This document shows, piece by piece, positions 36,821 through 49,750 of a stretch of 64,000 bases of DNA; the first letter of the stretch is position 1; each line of letters opens with the position of its first letter. Under the pieces are notes generated by a model. The model made no database searches, was not told the DNA's origin, and saw only the letters and a program-made list of their open reading frames with translations. The position numbers and the translations under genes are program-made. Origin of the DNA: Lethocerus indicus (lineage: Eukaryota > Arthropoda > Insecta > Hemiptera > Belostomatidae); contig JACDQD010000010.1 of assembly GCA_019843655.1 (NCBI GenBank), forward strand, positions 6,865,637 through 6,929,636, in the 5' to 3' direction.

Positions 36821-37902
36821 CTAGGCCCGGGGCTGTGAGCCCGAGCGAGATGGCTATACTGAATTGAGTGTTAGGGAAGCGTGAGGAAGGGGGGGGGAGT
36901 GGCGGTGTCACACGTAGGTTTTTAAAACGGTCCACTTATCCCCTGTTCCTTTTTTTCCCCCCTTGTTGTTCTCGACTGCTATCCTTCTGTCCTTTCCCGG
37001 TGGACGATAAACCGGTCCGTTAGCCGCTCTTTCATAGGAGGCCGCTACTCATTCCTCCCCCTTTGGTACCTCCCAGCCACATTTTTTATCCCGGTCCCGG
37101 AAACTTTTCCGGAATCACGATGTCCTAGGACTGATAATTTCTGTCCTACGCATACAAACTTCATAATATTTCATTACCACAAGTGTAATAGAAGTTTTTC
37201 AAATACTACGAAAAAAATTGAGAATAAAGGCTTTCCCACTTTTTTATTTTATTTATCCTCGATATGTTTAAATCACGTGGCCACTTCCTTTTCGGGCGTC
37301 TGGGATTCTGGAATGGAATATTTTTGTACGGTAAGGCGGCGGACAAACGGGATTTTAAGATCTGTTCGTATTTTCCTTATCATTTTCGACGGTATAGTTG
37401 GAACTTTATTAATTATTAAACTCGATAATATAATATAAATATAAAATTTCGCTGTATAAAAATCGTTTCAGCGGTTGTATGATTTCAATCGGCCTTCAGA
37501 CTGTCAATGAGGTGCACGCGATGTATAAACTGACAGTCGCAAACGAGCTTGGACAACGATGTCCATTCTAGGCCGACACGATGGGGCCGTGACAGCCGCT
37601 CGAATAAACAATGACATTTACATTACCCCTGTCGGGATCCGAAATTGGGTTAGCGTTTGGCAGGCTTTTAAAAGTGGGCTGAGCAAACATTCGCAATTTA
37701 CCGTTCGTTGGCTGTCAAAGTAGATTTCTATCTGAGTGTACCGCTATCACAAATTTCAAAAATCAAAATTAATTAAAATTGTACTATAAGGGCGGAAAAT
37801 ACATTTCTAATTAATCTGGAACTTATTTGTTATTCATCCTACGAGAAGGCAGAATAACATTTCGGAAAATACATCGCTATGTTATTGAAGGATTGCAACT
37901 GA
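36818..37902. other. No gene recognised
   Basis: GC-rich to about 37100, then AT-rich. Nothing supported. Confidence 0.5.
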
Positions 37903-38034
37903 TATACAGAGCGGTCCAAAAAAATGTATCCACTGTTTAACAGTCCATAACTTGCAAACTAATTGAGGGAGTTGTCTCATTTTTGGTGAAAGTCTAGCTT
38001 AAGTCCAACTTAAAGATATCACCCTCTGTGTATA
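37903..38034. mobile_element. Possible short MITE, ~130 bp
   Basis: TATACAGAGCGGT at the left faces ACCCTCTGTGTATA at the right (imperfect inverted ends, one small indel). The left end continues CCAAAAAAATGTATCCACTG, a style common at arthropod mariner/Tc1 ends. Only one copy is visible in the window, so support is limited. Confidence 0.35.
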
Positions 38035-39744
38035 CATAAAGGGTATATAAATGCCGATAATTATCTTGCGTATTAATATAGCCCAAACATAAAGGAAAAC
38101 ACCGCAGAATTGTTTATAAATGCTTTTAATTTAATGAAATGTAGCCGTAACTTATATACAGAAGCGTTTTGAATATTTTATTTTTATAAAAGTGTATAAT
38201 ATACGGTGGATGAGTTTCTATGGAAGGACGAATGAATCGGGCAATCTGCGCTGCGATCTGAAACTCCTCGCCATTTCTCTGTCCACTTCTTAAAGGGGAA
38301 GATTAAAGCGGACGCTCCTCGGCCAATTTGAAACATGGTTAAGCCATGTTTCTCATAATAACAGCCGCGGTGTCTCAGAGGATCGTCAAAGGAAACGACC
38401 GCGGGCGGTTAACGGACAAGAAAAATACACGAGGTTGCCGGCAACGACTTCGGGTTATTTAGTTTGCTCTATCGTGCAATTTCAGGAGCTGCGCCCTTCT
38501 GCTCGGTCTCGGTTTTATATTCGGCGTTCGTTTGGAAGTAGTTTTGCGGTCGAAGAGCAATTTGCGTCTACACTTGTATATTTGGCGTTAAGTTACTCGT
38601 CAAAGTCAGTAGTATTTCAGAAATCTGTCACTACTACATGGTTACACTTTTTTTTCTTCTGGTATTATGGATTATGTAATATTTCTGAGATTAACCAGAC
38701 AATCGCGTACACCGCCACTCATAGTTATATCTAAAAAATTATAATATATATGATGATCTTTTGTGTGATTGGTCTAGACTGGTTTTGGCTACTTACAATG
38801 CTCACTAGCCAATTAACCACACACATATTAAAAAACACACATAATTCATTTTTCCGGCCAATAAAACGGGATTTCCTTATTGTTTTTCCGGTCGAGTCCA
38901 ACATGCGATTGTTTGAGCTTAACGGTAGCGCTTTCCTCGTGGAGTTTTTCCTTCTCTCGGAGTTGTCGCGACGCAGAAATATCAAAGCGTGGCGAGAGGC
39001 CGACCGCGCCTAATTAGCGGCCCGTTAACCCCCCGGGGGGGGGCGAAAGTTTCCAAGATTTTGCCGGTTTATTTCTTCTTGAGAACTGAGGGGTCGCTCG
39101 TGCCCCCGCTCGTGATACCGACCTCCGGATATCCTCCTTGGCGGGACAAAGCCCGGGCTTATTACCGCCTCTGACTTGCCAGAAATCGCAGGGAAAAACC
39201 TTGGCGAGGAGCCGGAAAAGAAAGAGGCCGTCTATAATAACATCTTTTTAGCGGGGTAAAATATTCAAAGAAAATTTAATAAGGTCCGACAATATTATGT
39301 TTCCGTAAGGAGGCCAACGAGGCTTCCTTCAAGACGCGTTTTGACCTCCGGAATTTGTTACAAATTTGAGAGAAAAATTCTTCCCATTCCGATTCCTAAA
39401 TTCTATTATAATTCTCCTTATGAAGTCCTTTTATCCTCAATCGAAGTCTGGAAAATATATTATGCATGCATTTTTCCTATCGTGACCATGAAATGATGCC
39501 TCATTATTTCTATTAAGTCATCTATAGCGCGATTTTCCACTTCCGCTTGATCCTAAGTACGACAGGTTTCTCCTCTATAGTCCCGATAGCAGACGAGGAG
39601 CAATAGTTAGGTAGTTTGGTACATGCCTAAGTACTGTAATTTAATACTAATGTCTGGTGATGGAATAATATAATTGCGGCATTTTATCAACTTACTTTTT
39701 CTAGGATAAAAATACATAATAGGCTAGTACGCTGACGTGAAACC
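38035..39744. other. No gene recognised
   Basis: A scrap resembling the foldback family (GGTCTAGACTGGTTTTGGCT) lies at 38771-38790. CCCCCCGGGGGG at 39029-39040 is a perfect 12-bp GC palindrome. Open frames are below 100 codons and unrecognised. Confidence 0.5.
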
Positions 39745-40010
39745 ACTAGTACGGTCTTATGCTAGACCGGTTTCGGCCGCTCGCCATCTTCAGTAGAGTC
39801 CCGTCAAGCTTGTTCGTTACGCTGCCCGACCGAAGCGCAGACAATAAGAAACTGGGCGTCGCATCATTGCCGAAAACAAAATCTATAATCACCGGACGTC
39901 AACCCGGAAAGGTTAACGCCACCTTCAGGAGCGTTACCGGTGAGGCGAGAAGCCGAAACCGGTCTGGCGTAGGACGAAACCGTTTAGTGGAAACCGGAAA
40001 TCACATGAAT
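39745..40010. mobile_element. Foldback-family element, both arms present but diverged
   Basis: The left arm has GGTCTTATGCTAGACCGGTT and then the reverse-strand core (39761-39795). The right arm has GAGGCGAGAAGCCGAAACCG, GTCTGGCGTAGGACGAAACC, GTTTAGTGGAAACCG (about 39941-39995). The ~140-bp interior does not match the interiors of copies B or C. No clear target duplication. Confidence 0.6.
39761..39795 (-). ncRNA. Hammerhead-ribozyme-like core in the 39.7-kb element
   Basis: Minus strand: TCTA, CTGAAGA, T, GGC-gagcg-GCC, GAA, ACCGGT, C, TAGC. All core and stem II bases match copy B. Stem I has one mismatch (TCTA against TAGC). Confidence 0.4.
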
Positions 40011-43000
40011 TGTATTTAACTGAGAGAGACCTCGTACTACCGTAGCAACTTATGCATAGTCGGTAGGGACCGTTACTCCAGTTTTATCCCGCGGGTGGAC
40101 ACTTTATATTCTTGTTTTTTTTTTCTTATATTCTTTTTGCCGGCCGTAAGGTCGGATATCGCTTGAAACGAAGCGCGGGGCCTGTTATAACTGTGACTCT
40201 GCAGAACGGGCCCCGCGTTGCCGGGTCGTACGCAAAAACAGGTAGGGCGTCGGGGATCAAACGATTTTCGGCCGTCATCCTCGGCCGCTGTGAGTGAGGA
40301 ATTCGGTGAGAAAGCGAAACAATTTCGGACAACGATTCTTCTTATGCCGGTCCTGGACGTCGAAAGAATTTGGCACATTTAAACCACTGTTCGATCATTT
40401 ATTTTAACCTTTTCAAGGGAAAACGTGTTTATTTAGATATCCCTGAAAATTATACCCCTCGTTTAGATATTCGCTGTTTAATTGAACCAGAATAATAATC
40501 CAAATTCTGTATTTATCTTTCTCGACTGTTTTTTTGCTTACAAAATAAAACTATCAATGAATATTTGAATAAATGTCATTCAGTATAATATTATCAACAT
40601 ATAAATTAATTATTTTCAATTATGGAAGCCTTCTTATCTCTTTAGCATAATGTGATGTGAAACTAAAATGAATAACCTCCTCGAGGATCCTGTGTGCTTC
40701 ATTCATGACTGATTGAATTCCCCTTCGATTTGAACCAATTTAATCCCAGATCATTAATTATAATACGATTTCCAATTTTAATTGGAGTCACAATATGAGC
40801 TTCGTACTTGAGTTGAAGAAAAAGATAGGTAAACGCAATTCTGGACGAATAAACATTTCACGCAAATATCTTTTGTCTGAATGAACCTTTTGTCGAAATG
40901 AAGGGTTAGAGTTGTAGCCGAGACAGTAAAGCACGGCCTACCTATTGTTTAGGCGGGGCAATTTTGACCCTACCGCTTGGAATGGGTGGCCGGGGGCAGC
41001 GCTTCGGTTCGAACAGCACTGCCGTTTGTTAACGCCGACTGCAACCTGTTATTGAACAACGCCGAGATTGTTCCCAACTGATCAATTTGACAGTTGTAAG
41101 CACCTTTCTTTATAGGCCTCGAAGTTATTAATTTCCGCCGGGTTTCCCTCCACCGTCAGTAGGGAGGCGAACGCATCCGTGAAAACAACTTTGAGAAATG
41201 ACTATCATTCCTTCTAGTTACGTCGTGTTATATCCGATAATTTTTACAGCTGCGAATCCAGCCTTGATGTCTGCGAATCCAGTATGTCTTAAAAATTATG
41301 GCGGCCTGTTAAGCATCCGACAAGCACTGTTACTGTAGATAATTCAGGTAGTAAAATCCCCTCTGTCCGAGTGTTCACGTACGATTAACTATTTAAGTAG
41401 ACTAATGGTATGATTTATTTTTAAATTTGCCGAATATATAGTTTTTTCTATTATTAACCCGAACGACTGAACGGGTCTCGAATTGATCCAATACATATAA
41501 GGAGTGGCACCGTCTCGGCCTTTTAATAACACGCGCTATTTTGTCCATAAAAAAAACAAGTAGAAAAGAAAGTAGAAACCGCGGCCATAACAATTTCCGG
41601 CCGGCTCCCGATCATCTGATCATGCTGGTCACGTAGACGCGATAACAGAAATAAATCCTTATCACTTTGTGTCCGAGGCCTCGAAGGAGATCGCAATCGC
41701 CGTCGGAGAAAGCCGCGATTTAACAAGAAGACCGGAACATCTTAAATACAAGGGCGACATCTAATAAAAGAAAAAGACCCGGCGTATTATACACCAGGCC
41801 TCATGAATACCTAATATACGGCTGTGCAACACTGTGCGGTCCGAATTTAATAGGTTAATTGGATTTAAATTTATTCCGGATGGCAACAAGAGGAATGGGG
41901 GAAAAAAAACAGCGCCGGTATTCCAGCCGATAGCCTATTAATTTTAATAAGTGGAGTAGAAACGTATATCGAGGAAGCGCTAATTGATTTCTAATCGGCC
42001 TCGTTCTTTTCCCAATACGAAGTTCTCTGTGTTTAGCACTAAATAGAACACATCACTAACACTGTAGGCTATATCGACTATATGATTAATTTGAAATGTT
42101 TTTAGAGGTACTTTTTTTTAGAGTGGCTTAAATGCCCGATGACCAAGCTCCTCTGTTGAACGTTAACGAAAAAACACCGGCAGTAACAGTTTGATTATGG
42201 TGAATGGGGATCCTTCGTCGGAAGTTCATACGCAGAAATACCTCGGTGAATTAAGAGATGCTACCGACATTTTTCGACATTTTTTCTCTCATTATCCAAT
42301 CTGAGTCCTGGTACTTAAAAGTGAATGAGTGAACTAAATTTTGTCTTTATACTGCCGTTGGTTCCTCCACGCGAAAAATCGTTTGGGATAATTTTCCTCG
42401 TTTCCGACTATACCACATAATTTTCCGACGGCGTTAGGAAACTCGTGGAGGGAAAATATTAATCCACTATAGAGCATTTGCATGGATTTTCACACATCCA
42501 TTTTTCGTGTCTAAACAGTAGTGGTAGGAATTTGTTCTTTGGGCTATATAAACAGTCCGTATTCTATTCCGCGGGTGGCCTGTGTGTAAATACGAACGAT
42601 CCGATACAGGGAATTTATTATAAAACGGATATATTTATTTCAATATCCGTCGGTGGCCAAACGCCCGAGGGCGTGGGCATTACGGATTTCACGGGCGGCT
42701 TGTAATAAACTCCTATAAAAGAGAAATGCGATCCTTCCCGAGCGCTGTGAGCCATCACGCTCTGCTTAATGCTAACTGCCCCCCCACGATGGGATTCGGA
42801 TCGAACCCGCCATCGCGAAAATCTCGCCCCTGCAACAAGCCTCACTAATATATGCTTATGGTAGGGTCCGCGGGGCGTTATTTAATGCACCGAATAAAAC
42901 ATGGAATTTATCACACACGTGATAATCGACAATAGAATTTTCATGAAACGAAAACATCAGCGCATTGTAGTTTAATGTCGAAATCCGAATATTTAAGTTT

Positions 43001-43330
43001 TATATCCTTGCGGTAAAGGTTAGTGCCAGGGTTAGTCTTGTGTTGGTGTAGAAAGATCACAAGAACTTTAATATAATGAAAAATAATGCACTTCGGTCTT
43101 TCCCTGAAAAATGATTGCAGCGTTGTATTTTAAGGATGTATTGTTCATCTCCACTGTGTTGGTCTTCCATCGAAAATCCACTCTTTAAAACTAAAATCAG
43201 AATTCCTTCAGTTCTCCCCAGAACTACTTTTTCAAGCCCATTTTATAACGGACCTGTCTGTTTTTTTCGAATCGACGGGAAGAATTGAATAAAGGAGGCA
43301 ATAATTTCCGGGCGTAATTACAAAAAACGA
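40011..43330. other. No gene recognised
   Basis: GC-rich at 40080-40370 (open on both strands, no domain), AT-rich at 40390-40680. CTGCGAATCCAG occurs twice 21 bp apart (41250 and 41271). At 42780-42830 the minus strand has a GGGTTCGATCC motif reminiscent of a tRNA T-loop but no tRNA fold. Confidence 0.5.
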
Positions 43331-43345
43331 AACCGGTCTTTAAGA
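43331..43345 (+). mobile_element. Foldback-family scrap
   Basis: CGAAACCGGTCTTT only; too short to be sure. Confidence 0.25.
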
Positions 43346-43647
43346 ATAATGTATGACATTAACTTGACTATCCTCTGTCATTAGCTCCCCCCCCGATGCC
43401 GCAAGTGAGGATTTCGACCAGCCTACACATGACGATTAAACTAGTACCTAATTTCGGTTTTATTAAAATATCGGACAGACAAATTTATTCCACGGTCGAC
43501 TGTAATTAAATCACCCTGCCCGGTTGCTAACACCGTTAAAACGGTTTAATTCATATACGAACTATATGAGGCCTCCCTAGAGACTGACAAACATATCAGC
43601 TGTTTTTGGTCATTTTTTGGCCACCCAGCAGATTTTTAGGCACGTTG

Positions 43648-43700
43648 CGTGAGACCGGTCTAGCAAAAGACCACACCAACACAACACAAAATATACGCCA
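43648..43700 (+). mobile_element. Foldback-family right-arm fragment
   Basis: GTGAGACCGGTCTAGCAAAA, GACCACACCAACACAACACA continue the intact arm downstream of the core. The CTGAAGA half is absent, and similarity begins at the ACCGGT. Confidence 0.55.
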
Positions 43701-46660
43701 TTTTCATCTATTACTCATATAATATCTCCGAATCTAGGCTATTTCGCTCGAAATCGATAAATACATAGATAAATGGGCAAGAAACATTTGGCGTTAAATG
43801 AATAAAAGATCGATAGAGAAATTCGATACAATTTATAGACAGACATGTTTTTTAATAATTAATAGCAGTAACACCCAATTTACAGCGAATTAAATCCGCT
43901 ATCTGAGATTAGAAAGCTGAATTTCGTCTGACATCGTTAAATCATGCCACCCACAGCTTGTCGTGAGGGAATCTTTAATTTCTGATTTCAAATAATTAAT
44001 GTCCCGTCCGGCGGGCCGCGAAAATTACGTAGAAGCGTTAATTGGAATTTCGTTGTAGACTTTATGGCGCTTGTAAACTTTTTGGCCATTTTAAATTCTC
44101 GCCCCGTCACGGAATATAAATTGCCGAGTGAAATTGTTACATCGCGCTGAATCGGCTGGGGTTTTTTTTTCCTCCGCCAACGCCGTTTTAACGTCCGAAG
44201 GGGAAAGTTCGCCTCGCTGCCCTCCGAATTCAGCGAACTTCTATAGACCGTATTTTCGCCGCGTCACACGTTTCTCATCTTAAATTTTATGACTTGTTTT
44301 GCGCCTCGGAACGAAAGCGGAAGGATTTATTAATCCTTATAATATTCGTGACTCGCGGTTGAAATTCTTCGGTCTGAGCCTAAAAATGACTGTCAACTTT
44401 TGTCTAAATAACTTTAGCTTTATGTTCAGAGCCGAAGTTTACATGGAATTACTGTGGGCCAATTCAGTACAGCAAATGAAGTGATGGCATACTGCTATCC
44501 CGGTGTTCGGGATTTTAATCCCGTAAGAGTTTTTTTTAAGGAATTTTTGTGGCGGACACTTAAAATAATTTGAGCCATTGTTAACGTTTTGAGCGTTTCC
44601 TACCTCTCGAATTGCGGAGATTGCAATTTCTACGGCTCTGAGATTCAAGAATCCTAAAAGTCAAACATACCAGTTTACACTGGCACTCGACTGCGAAATG
44701 TTTACACTTGTGCCTTACTGACTTTTTTTTGCGCAAAGCGTCTATTTGGAGTTCTCAGCAAGGGCTCACTCGGTGTTTGCCTCGTTCTCCTGAATTGTGG
44801 TAAACTTTTAACTATTCATCTGAAAGAAGTTGGATTGTTATAAGGCGGTGAACAATAAGCTTCGTATAACGGAAAACTGACAAGTGTGGGTTGTTGTACA
44901 AACCACTATCTGAGATAATGAATTGCATCCAGAGCACGGCGAGGTAAAGTTGGAATCAAGAACTGTTATTCGTTTCCTCTTGCGATTAATCAGCCCTTCA
45001 AAACTAACTTATATTCACAGCGTTTAAAATAATATTAACAGAGAATTTACAGACACTTAACAATAAAATAATAAAACATTATCCCCAGAAGCGTTAATAA
45101 CACTTACAGAAATAATTTTATCAGGATTATTTAGTGTGATAAGTGTACACGATTAGAATATGGAACAAGACACGATTTGTGAGAACACAATCCAAGTGTA
45201 TAATGTTCACCTCGAAAACAGTTCTGCTTTCGGAGGCTCTTCCTTCCAAACCTCCCGAATCCGCTCGTCCGTAAAAGACCGTAACTCGACCGGCTTATAG
45301 ACCGCGGACGACGCTAACTAAGGTCTGAAATCGTCTTGAAAAAAATTCTACGATACCGCTAAAGGTTGCGAGAAAAGACGGAAACACTTATCCCACGTCG
45401 CGGAATTGGGAATAAAACATCATTCCTCGTTATTGGATCTGATGATTCGAATCCCCGGCCTAGCTTAAGGCGAAGCGGGCGAGCGCCGAAAGGAAATGGC
45501 ACTATCTGGCAATAAATTATTGCTTTAAAGTAACTTTTCGCTCTGCCATTATTCGCATCCATTCATACATGATATGTATATCTTTTTAATAATATTTTTG
45601 GAGAGGGCCATTCGAGTATTTTAGTGTTGATATGGGTGGCCCCCATACGGGCTTTTCTTGCATTCTGAAGTTGTTGAGAATATATTATTTATTTTGGGCC
45701 GAATAAATAAAAATATTTTCTGAGATATTTCGGTCGAAACCGTTCCAAGAGTGCTATATCCCTTGATGCAAGCCGCAAATCAGATTGTATCTGGGGATGA
45801 TGAGCTAGTCCTTTCGCTATTCCTCTATCGTCAAGTCCTATTTAATATTCTTAGTACAAAATCGCGCCCGTAGCGACAGAAAAAAACAAATACCGATTAA
45901 AAAATCAAACAAAATTCTGATGTAATTTAAAAGGACTATGTCCTCCCGAAGACGGCCTTCCTCCACCTCCACTTGATCCAGCGTCTGCCACTCGTTTCTC
46001 GCTACTGACAATATAAAAGCGTCTTGGCTGTCGGAATTAAAAGCGGGCGGAGGTACGTGAGAACACAAGGTGTGAGCCTAACGGTCATAAGTATGCCGTC
46101 CCATGGCTGGCTCCTTCCACCGCCGTCGCGCATACATTAACAGCCGCCGCCGTCGGGTATTCCCTGAAACTCATTTACGTATCGGATTCCGAGTAAGTGT
46201 ACTCCGGCCGGCCGAGGTATTTGTCCTTCGGGAGAAGAATAAATGGACAGAGACCGAAAACGAAAAAAATGAAAGGACGAGAAATATCCGACAACAAACG
46301 AAAATCCATTAGGGCTTTTTAAAAATCCGGTCGGAACAGCTTCGTATTGTGTTCCTTCTGGACTTTCTTCGTCCACCAGAGAGGGCCGTGTGTTCCCTTC
46401 CGAATGTTTGAGTTGCCAGCGCGGCGCTACCTGCCCGGAATAAACACTATCTCAGTATGGCGGCTGCGGACACAATTTACAGGCGTTTAGAGTTATTTTC
46501 ATTGAGCGATTTGGTACTGTAAGGTATATTCCGGATGGTTCCCTAATCTAGACGGCTTTCAGCCAACGTATGCCTCAATATAGTCAGATGTTAGTACTAT
46601 TATTAATACTACTAAATTATGTCCAAAGTAAAATTCACAATTTGTGCGGCTTTTTATGGC
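43701..46660. other. No gene recognised
   Basis: AT-rich with GC patches at 44200-44340 and 46100-46460. At 46456 an ATG (context CTCAGTATGG) opens a 19-codon frame (M-A-A-A-D-T-I-Y-R…), which is too short to call. Confidence 0.5.
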
Positions 46661-46703
46661 AACTAGTCCTAAAGGTTTTGGTTTCTCACCATCGTCAGCC
46701 ACA
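46661..46703 (-). mobile_element. Foldback-family core remnant
   Basis: Minus strand: GGCTGACGATGGTGAGAAAC, CAAAACCTTTAGGACTAG parallels ACTGAAGATGGCGAGAAGCC, GAAACCGGTCTAG. It sits inside a 76-codon minus frame (46559-46789) rich in E and K, which I do not recognise. Confidence 0.35.
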
Positions 46704-47352
46704 TTCCATGCTGTTTCTGTAATTTTTAAATTCTTCATCAATTCTTCTTCAGAATTGCCAATCATCTTTTCCAAGACCATTTCATTCAATAAGAAATTTT
46801 AATTTCGAAAGTTTCATTGTTTTATTTATCGCTGAGTACCGTTAAATGTTATGGCCACTCTGACGAGGTATTCCAGTGGAATCTAGCTGGCTGACACGAA
46901 CGGGCTTATTGTTCGCCGTTTTATTTGCTAATGACATTCTTTCTGAACTGGAGGAGTTACATTCGAACAAAAGTCGAGGAACGGTTTTCGGTTCTCAGCT
47001 TATCCAGCTTATCATCCCCCGGCCACCCCGGACTTTCGCACATTAATCGACCGTAGCGTGAGCTCCGGCCGCCGGTCCCGTTTATGGCTTCCGCGTTATT
47101 CTTATACAACCTTTTGTCTCTTTTATTTTTTCGGTAGTTATAAAACACTTTATGAGCGCGCGCTACTACTACTATTAATCCTTTTGGGAGCGCAATCCGA
47201 AACTGATTCAGTAACATTTTCAGCATTTTAGACAATTATATTTTCAAAATAGAAATATTAACGTAACTAACGTAATTCATTATTTTTTTTACAATTATTA
47301 AACTTGGAAATAATTTGGATTTGTACATCCTCATATATTAATGGTTATTACC

Positions 47353-47371
47353 TTTTCTGTTGCAGGTATGT
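47353..47371 (+). other. Juxtaposed acceptor/donor (recursive-splice-like site)
   Basis: CTTTTCTGTTGCAG is followed immediately by GTATGT, with the junction between 47365 and 47366. Long insect introns use such zero-length exons as ratchet points; consensus polypyrimidine-CAG|GTAAGT. Here the donor half is GTATGT, slightly off consensus. No flanking exons are identified. Confidence 0.25.
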
Positions 47372-49223
47372 AGCTGTAAATGTGTTACCGTATGTGAAGA
47401 GGGGTGAGATAATTTTCCTCTAGTCTCTTGAATAGAATTCTTATTTTATTTACGTTAAAATCGATCTTAAAATGACTACAATGGGTAATTAACTCTAGGG
47501 CCAAGAATAGAGTTTCCCATCAACCGTACTACTAGCTATTAAAAGATTTTATTAAACATTAAAGAAATATTATTTCCTTTTTTCTTCTAAAATAAGTATG
47601 AAGAAGTAAGTTATGAGGTATATAAATATCCACGGAAATATTTCGTTTATAATCTTATCCAGATTCATTACAATTTGGGACCATTCTACAAAGGTTATTG
47701 TTAGCGAGGGAGAATTGCTGGATCTTAAATTGACGTTCAGCATATTATTCATCCTGATGGTATAGACAAGTGGCTGTTCCGTAGTGGGAATGTTTGCCTA
47801 CAGTAATACGCTCGTCTGTACGCAGTGCTTAAGACTACGGAGCCTGAGAAACATTTAAAGTCCGTTGCACTCGCCATTAGGGGGACTCGGATTACGTGGC
47901 CGATATCGTTTTACGGCTCAATTTCGGCCGGTTTTCCGATATCGTGACCGCATTCTAATTACGGTATTTTTTCTCTCTCTGGAGCGGTAAGTCCCGCTCG
48001 TTATGCCGCCGCGACTCGTTGCGGGGCGACCCAATTCGTGAACTCGATCACGTCGTCCCGGGGGATGGGGACCCGGACCCCGGGCGGGCCCCCGATCCCG
48101 GAGAAAATGGGTAACAGGAAAAAAAAGAAAAATATAACAAGGGCAATGCTCACGATTCTCCGCTTCTTCTTCTTCGTCTCGGCCGGTTTTACTGCCGACC
48201 GTTAGACCCGCTGTCATGGAGTCGTTCCCCGGGTTAAACGAGGCTTTGGCGCCTCATCAGTCTTCTTCTTAGATATCGACCCCCACACAGTTCGGCGGCC
48301 GGCCACCGATAAGACTGGGTTAGATAACACTCTAACTTAGTAGACCGACGATTACTATTACTTTTCTTAGCCTTATAAGAGCTAGCAAAGTCAATTCGCG
48401 CCTCTGTCAACCGTATTAACGACGTTTTCTTGGATGTTACACAGTAATAATATAACCCAAGCGGTAACTAATCTGGGGAAAACTAATACAAAAAATTACA
48501 CAAAGATTTTAATATATATACTAATGGGGATTTCGGGACAAATATTACAATTTTCTGAAAAAATACTTTGAAAAAATAAGTTATTTGCATTAAAAAAAAC
48601 GTGCAAAAGAACATTGATATATACCACTTATAATTGGTTCCCCACTATTAAAGGAAACCGATAATGTATTGCAACTCTCGTAATACTTGGAATATTCCCA
48701 TATTGAGGCTTCTTGGAAGATCTATAATTCATAAATTATATTAATAACAAAAAAATAAGGTCAAGTGATTCGGTACAAGGGTTAAGAAAATCTATATTTC
48801 CTCTGGTTTACCAAAGTCCATTGAAGCGAACGAAGTTTCAAGTACACGTCCGGTGTTGAATAGTGGCTTGGCGCCCTGTGGAGTGCTTCGCCTAACGGAA
48901 GTACGCTCCCGTTTCGACGGGTAGAGCTCAAATTGAAAATTGTGAGTCATTTAATTTGCAGACAAGAGTTGTTAAAAAGTAACAATCAATCAATAAACTG
49001 TCTGTGGCGGCCGTTAATAGAGGAGCCTGATGGTTATTCGCGATGACAAATGTATAAATGGTCGTTGGGCCCCGTTGTCTTCATAACCACTGAGTGTTTG
49101 AAAGAAGTGGTCTCTTGTAGAAATGAAGATACCTACGGAAGTACTCCGTCTGATTGGGCCAACAGTTATCCTGTTAGATTTGTGAAGCAACAAGGATGTT
49201 TTTATTAGTTTGAAATACCTTTT
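47372..49223. other. No gene recognised
   Basis: The GC-rich patch 47990-48120 has several G/C runs and a donor-like GGTAAGT at 47985. The 99-codon minus frame there (47918-48217) has no domain. 48400-48800 is AT-rich. Confidence 0.5.
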
Positions 49224-49404
49224 TTCAATACCTGAAGACTCCTTTAAAGGTCTGTTTTACTGTAAAGGGATTGTACTTTTTACAACCGAAATTTTCGATT
49301 TTCAACCCGCTGTTCACAGGGTAGATGTAACTCACTTCGGTACACTTGTGGGTGGATTATGGGATCGATCGGAGAAAATTTTCGAAAAAAAAAACTAGAA
49401 ACTA

Positions 49405-49461
49405 GAAAACTACTGTATTCCAAATCCTCGCAGAGCATATATTTGGAATACAGTAGTTTTC
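49405..49461. repeat. Perfect 21-bp hairpin nested in the spacer
   Basis: GAAAACTACTGTATTCCAAA (then T) at 49405-49425 and its exact reverse complement at 49441-49461 flank 15 nt (CCTCGCAGAGCATAT). The TATTCCAA…CCTCGCAGA order matches the outer end of the foldback-family arm. The hairpin therefore seems built from two opposed arm ends. Confidence 0.8.
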
Positions 49462-49484
49462 TCGGTTTTCTGTCTCATCCTACT

Positions 49485-49512
49485 CTTTTGCTAGACCGGT
49501 TTCGGTCTTCAC
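49485..49512 (-). mobile_element. Foldback-family core lacking stem II
   Basis: Minus strand: GTGAAGACCGAAACCGGTCT, AGCAAAAGA. The GGC…GC part of stem II has been lost, leaving CC between the core and GAA. The same shortened form recurs on the minus strand at 49797-49816 (CTGAAGACCGAAACCGGTTT). Confidence 0.55.
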
Positions 49513-49750
49513 ACGCTTTCGACAATATCGACCTAAAAATATGGTTTTTTGACGCAAAATCGGCCCAAAAATACGGATCGTAGATTTTTCGAAAATTTTC
49601 TCCGATCGATCCCATAATCCACCCACAAGTGTACCAAAGTGAGTTACACCTACCCTGTGAACAGCGGGTTGAAAATCGAAAATTTCGGTTGTAAAAAGTA
49701 CAATCCCTTTACAGTAAAACAGACCTTTAAAGGAGTCTTCAGGTATTGAA

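Larger units (their letters stand above)
49224..49750. repeat. 166-bp inverted duplication with 195-bp spacer
   Basis: Left arm 49224-49389 and right arm 49585-49750 are reverse complements with two internal mismatches (A/G and C/T) plus one at the outer edge. Translated shadows of both arms read I-P-E-D-S-F-K-G-L-F-Y, but no domain is recognised and the same peptide simply reflects the duplicated DNA. The spacer holds a further perfect hairpin (49405-49461) and a foldback-family fragment (49485-49512). No target duplication is evident. The near-identity implies recent origin or gene conversion. An RNA copy could fold into a long hairpin. Confidence 0.9.

Noticed and set aside
36456..36935. 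159-codon minus-strand frame
   Set aside because: Consists largely of (AT)n and (GA)n translated as Y-I and S-L repeats.
39029..39040. CCCCCCGGGGGG palindrome
   Set aside because: Simple homopolymer junction in a GC-rich patch; no supporting context.
42780..42850. Minus-strand GGGTTCGATCC, tRNA or SINE promoter-like
   Set aside because: Flanking bases do not form a T-stem, and no cloverleaf or SINE tail is present.
45420..45480. tRNA B-box-like GATTCGAATCCCC
   Set aside because: The T-stem does not pair and no A-box or acceptor stem is found.
46456..46515. ATG with M-A-A-A-D-T-I-Y-R start
   Set aside because: Only 19 codons to a stop, no donor in frame and no codon bias.
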